A stretch of 64,000 nucleotides of DNA from Streptomonospora wellingtoniae (GCF_031845375.1 NZ_JAVREK010000024.1:50117-114116), one strand, 5' to 3'. Shown: positions 24,193 through 32,662, numbered from the stretch's first letter. The notes: generated by a model from the sequence alone, not told the origin. Numbers and translations: made by a program.

Positions 24193-25773
24193 ATGGACAC
24201 CGCTACGAGCACCTCCGGTAGCTCCGCGTCGCCGGCGGGGCTGGAGGGCGTCACCCCCCGGCTCACACGCCGTGTGGCCGCCGCGTCGGGCAAGACGACG
24301 CAGACCGCGGCGCCCTTCACCGGAGCGCCCCTCGCCGAACTCCCCGAGTCCTCCGCCGACGACGTCGCCGCTGCCTTCGAGCGCGCCCGCGCGGCGCAGC
24401 GGTCCTGGGCCGCGCGCTCCCCCCGAGAGCGCGCCGAGCCGTTCGTGCGGTTCCACGACCTGGTCCTCTCCCGCCAGCGCGAAATCCTCGACCTCATCCA
24501 GTGGGAGACCGGCAAGGCCCGTCGGCACGCCTTCGAAGAGGTCTACGACGCCGCCGCCGGCACCCTCCACTACGCCCGGCACGCGCCCCGCCTCCTGCGG
24601 CCCCGGCGCACCCCCGGCGCCCTTCCCGGTGCGACGCGGACCTACCACCGCCGCCTGCCCCGCGGCGCGGTCACCGTCATCAGTCCGTGGAACTACCCCC
24701 TCGCCCTGCCCGTCGCCGACGCCGTACCCGCACTGCTCGCCGGCAACGCCGTGGTCGCCAAGCCCGACACCCAGACCTCGCTGACCGCGCTGTGGGCGAT
24801 CGAGACCGCAGTCGAGGCCGGCCTGCCCGAGGACCTGTGGATCCCGGTGCTCGGCAGGCCCGAGGAGATCGGCGACGCCCTCATCGACAACGCCGACTAC
24901 GTCTCCTTCACCGGCTCCTCCGCGGTGGGCGCCGAGATCGCCCAGCGCGCCGCGCGCCGCCTCATCGGCTTCTCGGCGGAACTGGGCGGAAAGAACCCCG
25001 CCGTCGTGTGCGCCGACGCCGACATGGACTGGACCGTGGAAGGCCTCCAGCGGGCCAGCTTCAGCAACGCCGGCCAGCTGTGCATCTCCATGGAGCGCAT
25101 CTACGTGCACGACTCGGTCTACGACGAGTTCGCCGAGCGGTTCTCCGATGCGGTGCGGGGCATGGAGCTCAACGCCGCCTTCGACTACTCCGCCGACATG
25201 GGTTCGCTGACCTACCGCAGGCAGTTCGAGCGCGTCAGCGCCCACGTCGACGACGCGCGCGCCAAGGGCGCCGAGGTCCTCGCCGGCGGCAGCCCCCGCG
25301 ACGACGTCGGCCCGCTGTTCTACGGGCCCACGGTCATGGCCGGGGTGGCCCCGACCATGGACGCCTGCGCCTCCGAGACCTTCGGCCCGGTGGTCTCCCT
25401 CTACCGCTTCTTCGACGAGGACGAGGCCGTCGACGCCGCCAACTCCACCGACTACGGGCTCAACGCCAGCGTGTGGACCCGCGACACTGCGCGCGGGCGC
25501 CGCCTGGCCGAGCGCATCGAGTCGGGAACCGTCAACGTCAACGAGGGCTACGGCGCCGCCTGGGCCAGCTACGGCGCACCCATGGGCGGCATGAAGCGCT
25601 CCGGTGTGGGCCGCCGGCACGGCCCCGAAGGGCTGCTGCGCTACACGGAGTCCCAGACCGTCGCCAGCCAGCACTACGTCGGCTTCGGCGGCACCCCGGG
25701 CATGGACGCCCAGACCCTCTCCACGGTGATGACGGCCGGCGCCCGGCTGATGAAGCGGTTCCGCATCCGCTGA
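24193..25773 (+). CDS. gabD2: Succinate-semialdehyde dehydrogenase (NADP+ type)
   Basis: A 526-residue aldehyde dehydrogenase. The general-base glutamate is E263 in FSAELGGKNPAVV and the nucleophile is C297 in NAGQLCISMERIYV. The SPWNYPLALPVADAVPALLAGNAVVAKPD block binds cofactor. The length and the opening with about 35 extra residues fit the actinobacterial succinic semialdehyde dehydrogenase GabD2, which feeds succinate from GABA or from the alternative TCA route. The ATG at 24193 is used; an in-frame GTG lies 18 bases upstream. Substrate assignment is by family resemblance. Confidence 0.85.
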   Translation: MDTATSTSGSSASPAGLEGVTPRLTRRVAAASGKTTQTAAPFTGAPLAELPESSADDVAAAFERARAAQRSWAARSPRERAEPFVRFHDLVLSRQREILDLIQWETGKARRHAFEEVYDAAAGTLHYARHAPRLLRPRRTPGALPGATRTYHRRLPRGAVTVISPWNYPLALPVADAVPALLAGNAVVAKPDTQTSLTALWAIETAVEAGLPEDLWIPVLGRPEEIGDALIDNADYVSFTGSSAVGAEIAQRAARRLIGFSAELGGKNPAVVCADADMDWTVEGLQRASFSNAGQLCISMERIYVHDSVYDEFAERFSDAVRGMELNAAFDYSADMGSLTYRRQFERVSAHVDDARAKGAEVLAGGSPRDDVGPLFYGPTVMAGVAPTMDACASETFGPVVSLYRFFDEDEAVDAANSTDYGLNASVWTRDTARGRRLAERIESGTVNVNEGYGAAWASYGAPMGGMKRSGVGRRHGPEGLLRYTESQTVASQHYVGFGGTPGMDAQTLSTVMTAGARLMKRFRIR

Positions 25774-25798
25774 TCCGCCCGCAGCACCCACGGGCCGC

Positions 25799-25843
25799 GT
25801 CTGCCCCGGTCTGCCCGGCCCGCTCAAGCCGGCCGGGGCAGAC
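25799..25843. terminator. Inverted repeat after the semialdehyde dehydrogenase
   Basis: GTCTGCCCCGG and CCGGGGCAGAC about 26 bases after the stop codon, with a GC-rich loop that can pair internally. It has the position of a terminator but no U-tract. Confidence 0.55.
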
Positions 25844-26095
25844 CGGGGCCGAACCGATCGCGCCCGACGTTCTCGGGCCTTTGACCTGGGACTTCCGCGC
25901 CCCCGAAGCCCTTCGGGAGGCCTCATCGGGGCGCAGTGAACTTCCACACTCCGATCCGCTGCCGCAAAAACCGGGAAACTCCTGCGCCGGGCGCCGACCG
26001 GGCGTAGCCTGCGCTTCACGTGGCCGCCGGACACATCTCCCCCGACCCTCGACACCGGCGACAACCGCGTATCCGCGGAAGCCAACGGAGGGACG
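25844..26095. other. Intergenic region before the PP2C locus
   Basis: No gene supported. Its last bases carry the GGAGGGA ribosome binding site of the short ORF at 26096. A promoter should lie here but I see no clear hexamers. Confidence 0.5.
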
Positions 26096-26245
26096 ATGCG
26101 AGGAGCGGACTCGACCATCGGGGACGGGCGCGGCAGCGCGAACCGCCGCCCGCCGCCGAAGCGGCGGCCCGTCCGCCGCCCCACCGCGCCGGCCCGGACC
26201 CGCCGCCGGGGCGCGCGGGGTGCGGTGATCTGTGCTCGCCGGTGA
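26096..26245 (+). CDS. 49-residue arginine-rich ORF overlapping the PP2C gene
   Basis: An ATG preceded by a near-ideal GGAGGGACG starts a 49-codon frame with high GC at third positions. The product is very basic (17 Arg; motifs KRRPVRRP and TRRRGARG). It overlaps the first 14 bases of the phosphatase gene, which has no Shine-Dalgarno sequence of its own. It may be a leader peptide, a small basic protein, or the true N-terminus of the phosphatase separated by a frameshift. Confidence 0.4.
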   Translation: MRGADSTIGDGRGSANRRPPPKRRPVRRPTAPARTRRRGARGAVICARR

Positions 26246-27350
26246 GCTGTTCGGCTCGATCACCCGCGCCGTGAGCGAGCCGATGCTGCTGGTCGGGCTC
26301 TCCGGCGAGATCCTCGGCCGGAACGCCGCCATGCGGAGGTTGTGCCCGGCGGCCGACACGGGCGCCGACCTCTACGGAGTCAGCTCCGACAGCCCCGAGC
26401 GGACCGGCGACACGCTGCGCAGATGGGCCGGGTCGGGCGAACCGACGGCCGGGGTGCTGTGCCTGGTCGACCCCGACGGGCGGCCGCGCCGCTGCCCCGG
26501 GTTCGGCAGCCGCGCGGCCTGGGCCGACGCGGGCGAGCCCGCGGTGCAGATCCGCCTGGTTCCGGCGTTCGACCGCGACACACCCGATGCCCCCGGCGCC
26601 TTCGGCGACCGCGAGGGCCGCATGCGCGCGCGGTTGGAGCGGGAGCACGAGATCGCCCTGGGCCTGCAGCGCAGCCTGCTGCCCTGCCGCGTCGAGGGCG
26701 CGCCCTTGGAAGTCGCGGCCGAGTACGTGCCCACCGCCAACGGCGCTGAGGTCGGCGGCGACTGGTACGACGTGTTCGCCATTCCCTCCTCCGACCGGAT
26801 CGGTCTGGTGATCGGCGATGTCGCCGGACACGGGCTGCCGGAGGCCACCGTCATGTCCCAACTGCGCAGCGTGCTGCGCGCCGCCGCACTGGAGGAGGGA
26901 GTGCGCCCCGACCGCGTCACCGCGCGGCTCGACGCCTACGTCGACACCTACCTGCCGGAGAACATGGCGACCATGTGCTACGCGGTCTACGACCCGGGGG
27001 CCGACGAGCTGGCCTACGCCAACGCCGGACACGTGCCTCCCATGCTGCTGCGCGGCGACGGGGAGTGCGAGCGGCTGGAGTCGGTCGTCGACCCGCCGCT
27101 GGGATGCTCGCTGGGCGGCGCGCATCGCACCGCCCGCGTCGCGGTGCACCCCGGCGACATGCTGGTCTGCTACACCGACGGGGTGGTCGAGCGGCGCCGC
27201 GAGTCCCTGGACACCGGGCTCGGCCGGCTGTCCGCACTGCTCACCGGGTTCGACGCGCCCACACCCAAGGACGTGTGCACCACGGTGATGGCGTGGTCGG
27301 CGCCCACTGACCACGCCGACGACCGGGCGGTCCTGGTGGCCGGGTTCTGA
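26232..27350 (+). CDS. PP2C/SpoIIE-family protein phosphatase with PAS-like N-terminus
   Basis: A 372-residue protein. Residues 1-60 resemble a PAS-type sensor (AVSEPMLLVGLSGEILGRNAA). A short helical linker (REGRMRARLEREHEIALGLQRSLLP) leads to a SpoIIE phosphatase domain at about 150-370. Metal-binding motifs are GGDWYDVF, GDVAGHG, YTDGVVERR and DDRAVLVA. Such enzymes dephosphorylate anti-anti-sigma factors in partner-switching control of alternative sigma factors; no such partner gene is adjacent. An in-frame TGA lies just before the GTG, so no longer start exists in this frame. Confidence 0.88.
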   Translation: MLAGELFGSITRAVSEPMLLVGLSGEILGRNAAMRRLCPAADTGADLYGVSSDSPERTGDTLRRWAGSGEPTAGVLCLVDPDGRPRRCPGFGSRAAWADAGEPAVQIRLVPAFDRDTPDAPGAFGDREGRMRARLEREHEIALGLQRSLLPCRVEGAPLEVAAEYVPTANGAEVGGDWYDVFAIPSSDRIGLVIGDVAGHGLPEATVMSQLRSVLRAAALEEGVRPDRVTARLDAYVDTYLPENMATMCYAVYDPGADELAYANAGHVPPMLLRGDGECERLESVVDPPLGCSLGGAHRTARVAVHPGDMLVCYTDGVVERRRESLDTGLGRLSALLTGFDAPTPKDVCTTVMAWSAPTDHADDRAVLVAGF

Positions 27351-27366
27351 GGCTCTGGGGAGGATC

Positions 27367-27372
27367 TAGACT
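27367..27372 (+). promoter_or_regulatory. Possible -10 box of guaA
   Basis: TAGACT lies 57 bases upstream of the guaA GTG, in the short gap after the phosphatase gene. No clear -35 hexamer is visible. Confidence 0.35.
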
Positions 27373-27429
27373 GAGAAGCGGTCCGATCCCCGTGCCCTGC
27401 ACGTTCCTACCTGCGGGAAGGCTTCTTCC

Positions 27430-29016
27430 GTGTCCCCTTCCGACGCCGGCGACTCCTCGTTCGACACCGTCCTCGTCGTCGACTACGGCGCGCAGTACGC
27501 CCAGCTCATCGCGAGGCGCGTGCGCGAGTGCCACGTCTACAGCGAGATCGTCCCCTCCACCATGCCGGTCGAGGAGATGCTGGCCAAGCGGCCCAAGGCG
27601 ATCATCCTCTCCGGCGGCCCCTCGTCCGTCTACGCCGACGGCGCTCCCCAGGCGCCCGCGGGGATGTTCGAGACCGGCGTGCCCACGCTCGGCATCTGCT
27701 ACGGCTACCAGGCCATGGTCCAGGCGCTCGGCGGCACCGTGGCCCGGACCGGGCGCAGCGAGTTCGGCCGCACCCGCATGGAGGCCGGCACCGACACCGT
27801 TCTCTTCGCCGGCCTGCCCGCCGCCCAGACCGTGTGGATGTCCCACGGCGACTCCGTCGCCGAGGCGCCCTCGGGTTTCCGCACCACCGGCAGCACCGAG
27901 AGCACGCCCGTGGCCGCCATGGAGGCCCCCGAGCGCGGGCTGTACGGCGTGCAGTTCCACCCCGAGGTGCTGCACAGCGAGCACGGGCAGGAGGTGCTGC
28001 GGCACTTCCTCTACAACGGCGCGGGGTGCCGGCCCACCTGGACGATGGTCAACATCGTCGACGAGCAGGTCGAGCGCATCCGCACCCAGATCGGCGACAA
28101 GCGCGCGATCTGCGGGCTCAGCGGTGGAGTGGACTCCGCGGTGGCCGGCGCGCTGGTCCAGCGGGCCATCGGCGACCGTCTGACCTGTGTCTTCGTCGAC
28201 CACGGGCTGCTGCGGAAGGGCGAGGTCGAGCAGGTCGAGAAGGACTTCGTCGAGGCCACCGGCGCGGTGCTGAAGGTCGTCGACGCCCAGGAGCGGTTCC
28301 TCGACGCGCTGGCGGGGATCAGCGACCCCGAGGAGAAGCGCAAGATCATCGGCCGGGAGTTCATCCGGGTCTTCGAGCAGGCGGCCCGCGAGGTCGTCGC
28401 CGAAGGCGGCAGGGCGGGCGACGACGTCGAGTTCCTGGTACAGGGCACCCTCTACCCGGACGTCGTGGAGTCGGGCGGCGGGAACGGTGCCGCCAACATC
28501 AAGTCGCACCACAACGTCGGCGGGCTCCCCGAAGACCTGCGGTTCTCGCTCACAGAGCCGCTGCGTGAGCTGTTCAAGGACGAGGTCCGCCGCGTCGGCG
28601 AGGAGCTGGGCCTGCCCGCGGAGATGGTGTGGCGCCAGCCGTTCCCCGGCCCCGGCCTGGGCATCCGCATCATCGGCGAGGTCACCCGCGACCGCCTGGA
28701 GGTCTTGCGGGAGGCCGACGCCATCGCCCGCGAGGAGCTCTCGCGCGCGGGTCTGGACCGCGACATCTGGCAGTGCCCGGTGGTGCTGCTGGCGGACGTG
28801 CGCTCGGTGGGGGTGCAGGGCGACGGCCGGACCTACGGCCACCCCGTGGTGCTGCGCCCGGTCAGCAGCGAGGACGCGATGACGGCCGACTGGTCGCGCC
28901 TGCCTTACGACGTGCTGGCGGCCATCTCCAACCGGATCACCAACGAGGTCCGCGAGATCAACCGTGTCGTCCTCGACGTCACCAGCAAGCCGCCAGGCAC
29001 CATCGAGTGGGAGTGA
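27430..29016 (+). CDS. guaA: GMP synthase (glutamine-hydrolysing)
   Basis: A 528-residue enzyme converting XMP to GMP with ATP and glutamine. The class I amidotransferase domain (1-200) has VVDYGAQYAQLIARRVRE, the nucleophile Cys90 in LGICYGYQAM, and the His/Glu pair in VQFHPEV. The ATP-pyrophosphatase domain has the P-loop ICGLSGGVDSAVAGALVQR, and the C-terminal dimerisation domain ends VVLDVTSKPPGTIEWE. It completes the guanine pathway whose earlier step, guaB, is 13 kb away in the same window. A small hairpin (CGGGAG/CTCCCG, 29021-29036) follows the stop. Confidence 0.97.
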   Translation: MSPSDAGDSSFDTVLVVDYGAQYAQLIARRVRECHVYSEIVPSTMPVEEMLAKRPKAIILSGGPSSVYADGAPQAPAGMFETGVPTLGICYGYQAMVQALGGTVARTGRSEFGRTRMEAGTDTVLFAGLPAAQTVWMSHGDSVAEAPSGFRTTGSTESTPVAAMEAPERGLYGVQFHPEVLHSEHGQEVLRHFLYNGAGCRPTWTMVNIVDEQVERIRTQIGDKRAICGLSGGVDSAVAGALVQRAIGDRLTCVFVDHGLLRKGEVEQVEKDFVEATGAVLKVVDAQERFLDALAGISDPEEKRKIIGREFIRVFEQAAREVVAEGGRAGDDVEFLVQGTLYPDVVESGGGNGAANIKSHHNVGGLPEDLRFSLTEPLRELFKDEVRRVGEELGLPAEMVWRQPFPGPGLGIRIIGEVTRDRLEVLREADAIAREELSRAGLDRDIWQCPVVLLADVRSVGVQGDGRTYGHPVVLRPVSSEDAMTADWSRLPYDVLAAISNRITNEVREINRVVLDVTSKPPGTIEWE

Positions 29017-29289
29017 CGGTCGGGAGGTGACTCCCGCCCCGCCCCGGGGACGCGCCGCCCCACCCGGACCGCCGGGCCGGTGGGCCGAGCGGTCCCCGGG
29101 GCGGCCGCCGGAGCCGATCCGCTCGCTATCGGCCGCCGGCGGTCCCGCTGAACGGACGCGGGAACCGGCGTCCGCTCCGTGACCGCACCCGGACACCGGC
29201 GAGTTCAAGCAGGCAGGCGGGTTGGTGTTCCGTTCGGCACTCCCTTAGGTTTGTGCGACGACATCAGCCGCGAACAGTGGGAAGCCGCC

Positions 29290-29940
29290 GTGGACCTCTT
29301 GCAGCCGATCCTGTGGAGCGCGCCGTCCGTCGCGATTCCGCTACTGGGATTCATCGCCGTAGCGCTGGCCCCCCGAGGGCGCCGCATGCTGCCGGCGTTC
29401 GGACTCGTACTGATCCTGGTCGACGGGATCGGTGACATGGTCCTCGGTGTGATGACGTATCAGGGGGTCATCCTTCCGATGGAAGTATGGCCCGCGCTGG
29501 TGCGGCACGTACTCAACCTGATGCTCGCCGCAGGCTTTTTGCTGGTGCTGATGGGGCTGGTCCGGCGCGTCCGGACGGCTCCCGCGCCGCCGCCCGATCC
29601 CGCTTGGTCGGCGCCGCCGCCCGCGGCGCAGCGCGGCCCGGTCCCGCCGGGCTACGGCGGCGCCCACCCGGGGCCCGGTCGCCCTTCGTACGGTGGTCCC
29701 TCCGGGCCTCAGGCTCCGGCCGGTCCCTCCGGGCCTCAGGCTCCGGCCGGTCCCTCCGGGCCTCAGGCTCCGGCCGGTCCCTCCGGGCCCCAGGCCCCCG
29801 CAGGTGCCCGACCCCGACCTCAGGAACCGGGGTACGGCCACGGAGGCGAGCCGGGGCCGCAGAGCGGCCAGCCCCCGTGGGAGCACGGACCGAGCGCGCC
29901 CCAATGGCCCTCGGGCCCTCCGCCCCAGACCAACGGTTGA
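29290..29940 (+). CDS. Small membrane protein with Pro/Gly-rich repeat tail
   Basis: About 216 residues. Three hydrophobic segments lie in the first 95 residues (APSVAIPLLGFIAVALA; LPAFGLVLILVDGIGDMVLG; VLNLMLAAGFLLVLMGLV). The rest is a low-complexity cytoplasmic or surface tail with four tandem copies of GPSGPQAPA, then Gly/Pro/Gln-rich sequence. GTG 29290 is the likely start (GGGAAG upstream); the frame is open further 5'. It is organised like the next gene and the two look like diverged paralogues. No function can be assigned. Confidence 0.7.
   Translation: MDLLQPILWSAPSVAIPLLGFIAVALAPRGRRMLPAFGLVLILVDGIGDMVLGVMTYQGVILPMEVWPALVRHVLNLMLAAGFLLVLMGLVRRVRTAPAPPPDPAWSAPPPAAQRGPVPPGYGGAHPGPGRPSYGGPSGPQAPAGPSGPQAPAGPSGPQAPAGPSGPQAPAGARPRPQEPGYGHGGEPGPQSGQPPWEHGPSAPQWPSGPPPQTNG
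29695..29802 (+). repeat. Four tandem 27-bp repeats inside the membrane protein gene
   Basis: Units begin at 29695, 29722, 29749 and 29776. The first three are identical at the nucleotide level and the fourth has a few substitutions. Each encodes GPSGPQAPA. The identity indicates recent expansion, so copy number may vary among strains. Confidence 0.95.
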
Positions 29941-29967
29941 GTCCCGCCGACGACACGGAGCACCGCA

Positions 29968-30645
29968 ATGGATTCGCTGGATACCCCGGCATTGCTCATC
30001 TCCAACCCGTTCGTCAACATGGCGATCCGGTTCCCTCTGGTCATCGTCGGCGTACTCGCGCTGGCTCTGGCCGGTCGGGCACCGGCGATGCGCGGGCTGA
30101 TCCGTACCGGGGGCGGGCTGCTGATCCTCAACTGGATTCTCGGCGTGGCGTTCAGTGTGACTCTGGAGGTCGCATCGCTCGACAGCGTCGGCCCCGGCCT
30201 GTTCATCGGGTTCGACGTGGTCAGCATCATCGTCTTCGCCGCCGCCCTGATCCTGCTGCTGATCGCACTTGCGGGCAGCGGCCGCGGCTCGGCGCAGCGG
30301 GGCGCCGCAACGCCGCAGCCCGCGGGCCCCGGGGGATGGCCCCCGCCGGGCGGCCCCGGTGCGGGGCAGTACGCGCAGTCGCCCGGTCCGGGCTGGGGTC
30401 CGGCCGGTCCGGGCACCGCACAACACGGCCCTCAGGCCGGGCCGTACGGTCAGCCCTCTGCGCACGGCGGTCCCGTCGGCCCGCAGTACGATCCGAACGC
30501 GGGACAGCACTACGGCGGGCCGTCCGGCGGGCAGCAGCCCTCGACAGGGCCCCAGCACCGGCCTTCCGGCCCGCAGCCCGGAGCGCACGAACAGCCAGGC
30601 CGGCCGCCCGCGGGTCCGCCGCAGGCAGAGGACCCGCGGTACTGA
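29968..30645 (+). CDS. Small membrane protein with Gly/Pro-rich tail
   Basis: 225 residues. Three hydrophobic segments lie in the first 110 residues (FPLVIVGVLALALAG; GGLLILNWILGVAFSVTL; FDVVSIIVFAAALILLLIALA). The remaining half is Gly/Pro/Gln/Tyr-rich (GPGWGPAGPG, QAGPYGQPSA, DPNAGQHYGGPSGG). It follows the preceding gene by 27 bases and has the same layout, so they probably form an operon and arose by duplication. Function unknown. Confidence 0.72.
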   Translation: MDSLDTPALLISNPFVNMAIRFPLVIVGVLALALAGRAPAMRGLIRTGGGLLILNWILGVAFSVTLEVASLDSVGPGLFIGFDVVSIIVFAAALILLLIALAGSGRGSAQRGAATPQPAGPGGWPPPGGPGAGQYAQSPGPGWGPAGPGTAQHGPQAGPYGQPSAHGGPVGPQYDPNAGQHYGGPSGGQQPSTGPQHRPSGPQPGAHEQPGRPPAGPPQAEDPRY

Positions 30646-30694
30646 CGGCCGTTCGCGTCCCCGGACCGTGCTCGGCTGCCGGGCCGGTGCGGGG

Positions 30695-31534
30695 TCAGCG
30701 GATCTGGCGGGCCAGCTCGTCCAGTTGCGGCAGCACGGTGTCGCGCCCCGCGGAGTCCACGCCGAAGAACACCCGGCCCACGCCCGCCTCGGCGTAGGCG
30801 TCGACCGTCTTCTCCTCGGGCACCGCGTAGTACATCGACACCGGGATGGTGCCGCGCCCGGCCTCGGCGGCGAGCCGCTGCAGCCGGGTCACTCGCCGAC
30901 CGAACTCGGCGGCGGTGTCGAGTGTGACGCCCTGCGGCATCCACTCGTCGCCGAAGTCGATCACGCGCTCCTCAACCGTGGGCCCGTTGCCGCCGACGAT
31001 CACCGGCGGGTGCGGCTTCTGGGCGGGCTTGGGCCAGGCCCAGCTCTTCTCGAAGTCCGCGAACTCGCCGTGGAACTCCGCCTCGTCTTCTGTCCACAGC
31101 TCCTTCATGGCCTTGACGTTCTCCGCCATCCGCCGCATGCGGGTGCGCGCGTCGGTGCCGTGGTCGGCCATCTCCTCGCGGTTCCAGCCCGCGCCGACAC
31201 CGAACAGGAACCGGCCGCCGGAGAGGTAGTCCAGGCTGGCGACCTCCTTGGCGGTGTGGATGGGGTCGCGCTGGGTGACCAGGCACACGCCGGTACCGAC
31301 GCGCAGTGTCGTCGTCGCCGAGGCGGCGTAGCTCAGCGCCACGAACGGGTCGTAGGTGTGCACGTACATCCGCGGCAGGTCCCCGCCACCGGGATAGGGA
31401 GACCGCCGGCTGACCGGGATGTGGCTGTGCTCGGGGAACAGCAGCGACTCGAAACCGCGGTCCTCGGCCTCGCGCGCGAGGGTGGCCGGATCGATCGCGT
31501 CATGCGTGGGAAACATAAGAATCCCGTACTTCAT
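30695..31534 (-). CDS. LLM-class F420-dependent oxidoreductase
   Basis: A 279-residue luciferase-like monooxygenase-fold enzyme. It opens MKYGILMFPTHDAIDPATLAREAEDRG-type and continues SLLFPEHSHIPVS, LRVGTGVCLVTQRDP, KEVASLDYLSGGRFLFGVG and GWNREEMADHG, all typical of the actinobacterial F420-dependent group. An AAGGAG ribosome binding site lies upstream of the ATG. F420 use is inferred from the subgroup; the substrate is unknown. It is divergent from the membrane-protein pair at 31780. Confidence 0.9.
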   Translation of the reverse strand: MKYGILMFPTHDAIDPATLAREAEDRGFESLLFPEHSHIPVSRRSPYPGGGDLPRMYVHTYDPFVALSYAASATTTLRVGTGVCLVTQRDPIHTAKEVASLDYLSGGRFLFGVGAGWNREEMADHGTDARTRMRRMAENVKAMKELWTEDEAEFHGEFADFEKSWAWPKPAQKPHPPVIVGGNGPTVEERVIDFGDEWMPQGVTLDTAAEFGRRVTRLQRLAAEAGRGTIPVSMYYAVPEEKTVDAYAEAGVGRVFFGVDSAGRDTVLPQLDELARQIR

Positions 31535-31669
31535 AACCGTTGCGTCTCCTTATGTATGCGCCTGCAAACGTCTGGAGTCTACGCCTGGCCGTGACGCCAC
31601 GCGGTGAGGGCGCTACCCGGGCCGGCCCGCGCGTACCGCGCTCGTCGATTACCGGCTCGCCGCAGGTGG

Positions 31670-31686
31670 TACTACAGTCTGTCGTA
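31670..31686. promoter_or_regulatory. 17-bp palindromic operator upstream of the membrane-protein pair
   Basis: TACTACAGTCTGTCGTA is a palindrome with a single mismatched pair outside the central base. The ACTACA/TGT-GTA layout resembles operators of BlaI/MecI/CopY- or TetR-type repressors. No such regulator gene is adjacent, so the cognate protein must be elsewhere. Confidence 0.55.
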
Positions 31687-31779
31687 GACATTCGTGCCGA
31701 TCCGCCCGGCGCTCCGTCCGTTCCGCCGGGCGGCGCGACCGATCGGGCGCAACCGCACCAACCCGGGTGGAGGACTACC

Positions 31780-32145
31780 GTGGTCGAAGCGCTGACCACC
31801 ACCATCCAGGTCGCATCGCTGCTCCTGGCCGCATGGTGCCTGATCTCGACCTTCCGCGACCAGCCGATGGTCGTGCCCCACCTGGTGGCCATGGGCGTGC
31901 TGTGGCTGGCCGTGATCGCCCAGGCCGTGGTGTCGGGGGTGCTGATGGCGCAGGGCGGGCGCCCCGACGAGACGCTGGTCTTTATCAGCTATCTGGCCAC
32001 CATCGTGCTCATCCCCCCGGCGTGCGCGGTGTGGGGCTTCGTCGAGCGGAGCAGGTGGGGGCCGGCGGTCATCGCCTTCGCCTGCCTCGTCCTCCCCGTC
32101 ATGATGGTCCGCCTCGAACAGTTGTGGGGCCCCGCACGTGTCTGA
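31780..32145 (+). CDS. Small integral membrane protein
   Basis: 121 residues with four hydrophobic segments: IQVASLLLAAWCLI, VVPHLVAMGVLWLAVIAQAVVS, TLVFISYLATIVLIPPACAVW and AVIAFACLVLPVMMV. The GTG at 31780 has a GTGGAGG ribosome binding site. The stop overlaps the following membrane gene by 8 bases. No family recognised. Expression is probably governed by the palindrome about 95 bases upstream. Confidence 0.75.
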   Translation: MVEALTTTIQVASLLLAAWCLISTFRDQPMVVPHLVAMGVLWLAVIAQAVVSGVLMAQGGRPDETLVFISYLATIVLIPPACAVWGFVERSRWGPAVIAFACLVLPVMMVRLEQLWGPARV

Positions 32146-32557
32146 ATCCGTCGCCCGCAGCGGCCCCGGCCGCGTCCTCGTCGCCGTTTACGCCGTCTTC
32201 GCCATCGGGGCGACCTCGCGTGCGGCCGTGCAGATCCTCACCCGATTCCACGAGGCGCCGCTGGCCTACCTGCTCTCGGCGCTGGCGGGGGTCGTCTACA
32301 TCGTCGCGACCGCGGGCCTGGTAGCCGGCGGTCGGACGTCGCTGCGCGTCGCGGCGGTGTCGTGCTCCGTCGAACTGGTCGGCGTGCTCGTCGTGGGCGC
32401 ATTCAGCCTGCTCGACCCGGCCGCGTTCCCCGACGACACCGTCTGGTCGCGTTTCGGCAGCGGCTATCTGTTCATCCCGCTCGTACTGCCGGTGCTGGGC
32501 CTGCTGTGGGTGCGCCGCGTGAGCCGCTCGCGCGCCGCCTCACCGCCGATCTTGTAG
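32138..32557 (+). CDS. Small integral membrane protein ending in palindromic element
   Basis: 139 residues with four predicted membrane segments (VLVAVYAVFAIGATSRAAV; LAYLLSALAGVVYIVATAGLV; VELVGVLVVGAFSLL; LFIPLVLPVLGLLWV). It starts at GTG inside the end of the upstream membrane gene and is thus translationally coupled. The last two codons before the stop and the stop itself (ATC TTG TAG read-through) come from palindromic copy C, so the natural C-terminus may have been altered by the repeat. Function unknown. Confidence 0.75.
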   Translation: MSESVARSGPGRVLVAVYAVFAIGATSRAAVQILTRFHEAPLAYLLSALAGVVYIVATAGLVAGGRTSLRVAAVSCSVELVGVLVVGAFSLLDPAAFPDDTVWSRFGSGYLFIPLVLPVLGLLWVRRVSRSRAASPPIL

Positions 32558-32602
32558 CTATCGCAAATGGAAATCGTTTTACATCACGATAGCTACAAGA
32601 TC
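32548..32602 (+). repeat. 55-bp palindromic element, copy C
   Basis: Arms GATCTTGTAGCTATCG (32548-32563) and exact reverse complement (32587-32602), 23-base loop. Same orientation as copy B and same right flank (GACGGGGTTCGG). It overlaps the 3' end of the membrane gene and lies 66 bases before the sulfurtransferase start. Confidence 0.92.
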
Positions 32603-32656
32603 GACGGGGTTCGGGGATGCGGCTTCGGCGCCGCTCCGACCTCCGCCCTGCCCGGG

Positions 32657-32662
32657 TAGCTT
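32657..32662 (+). promoter_or_regulatory. -10 box of a probably leaderless sulfurtransferase transcript
   Basis: TAGCTT ends 6 bases before the ATG and there is no Shine-Dalgarno sequence, the usual layout of leaderless actinobacterial genes. Confidence 0.5.

Noticed and set aside
29695..29802. CRISPR array
   Set aside because: The four 27-bp units are contiguous with no spacers and encode an in-frame peptide repeat.
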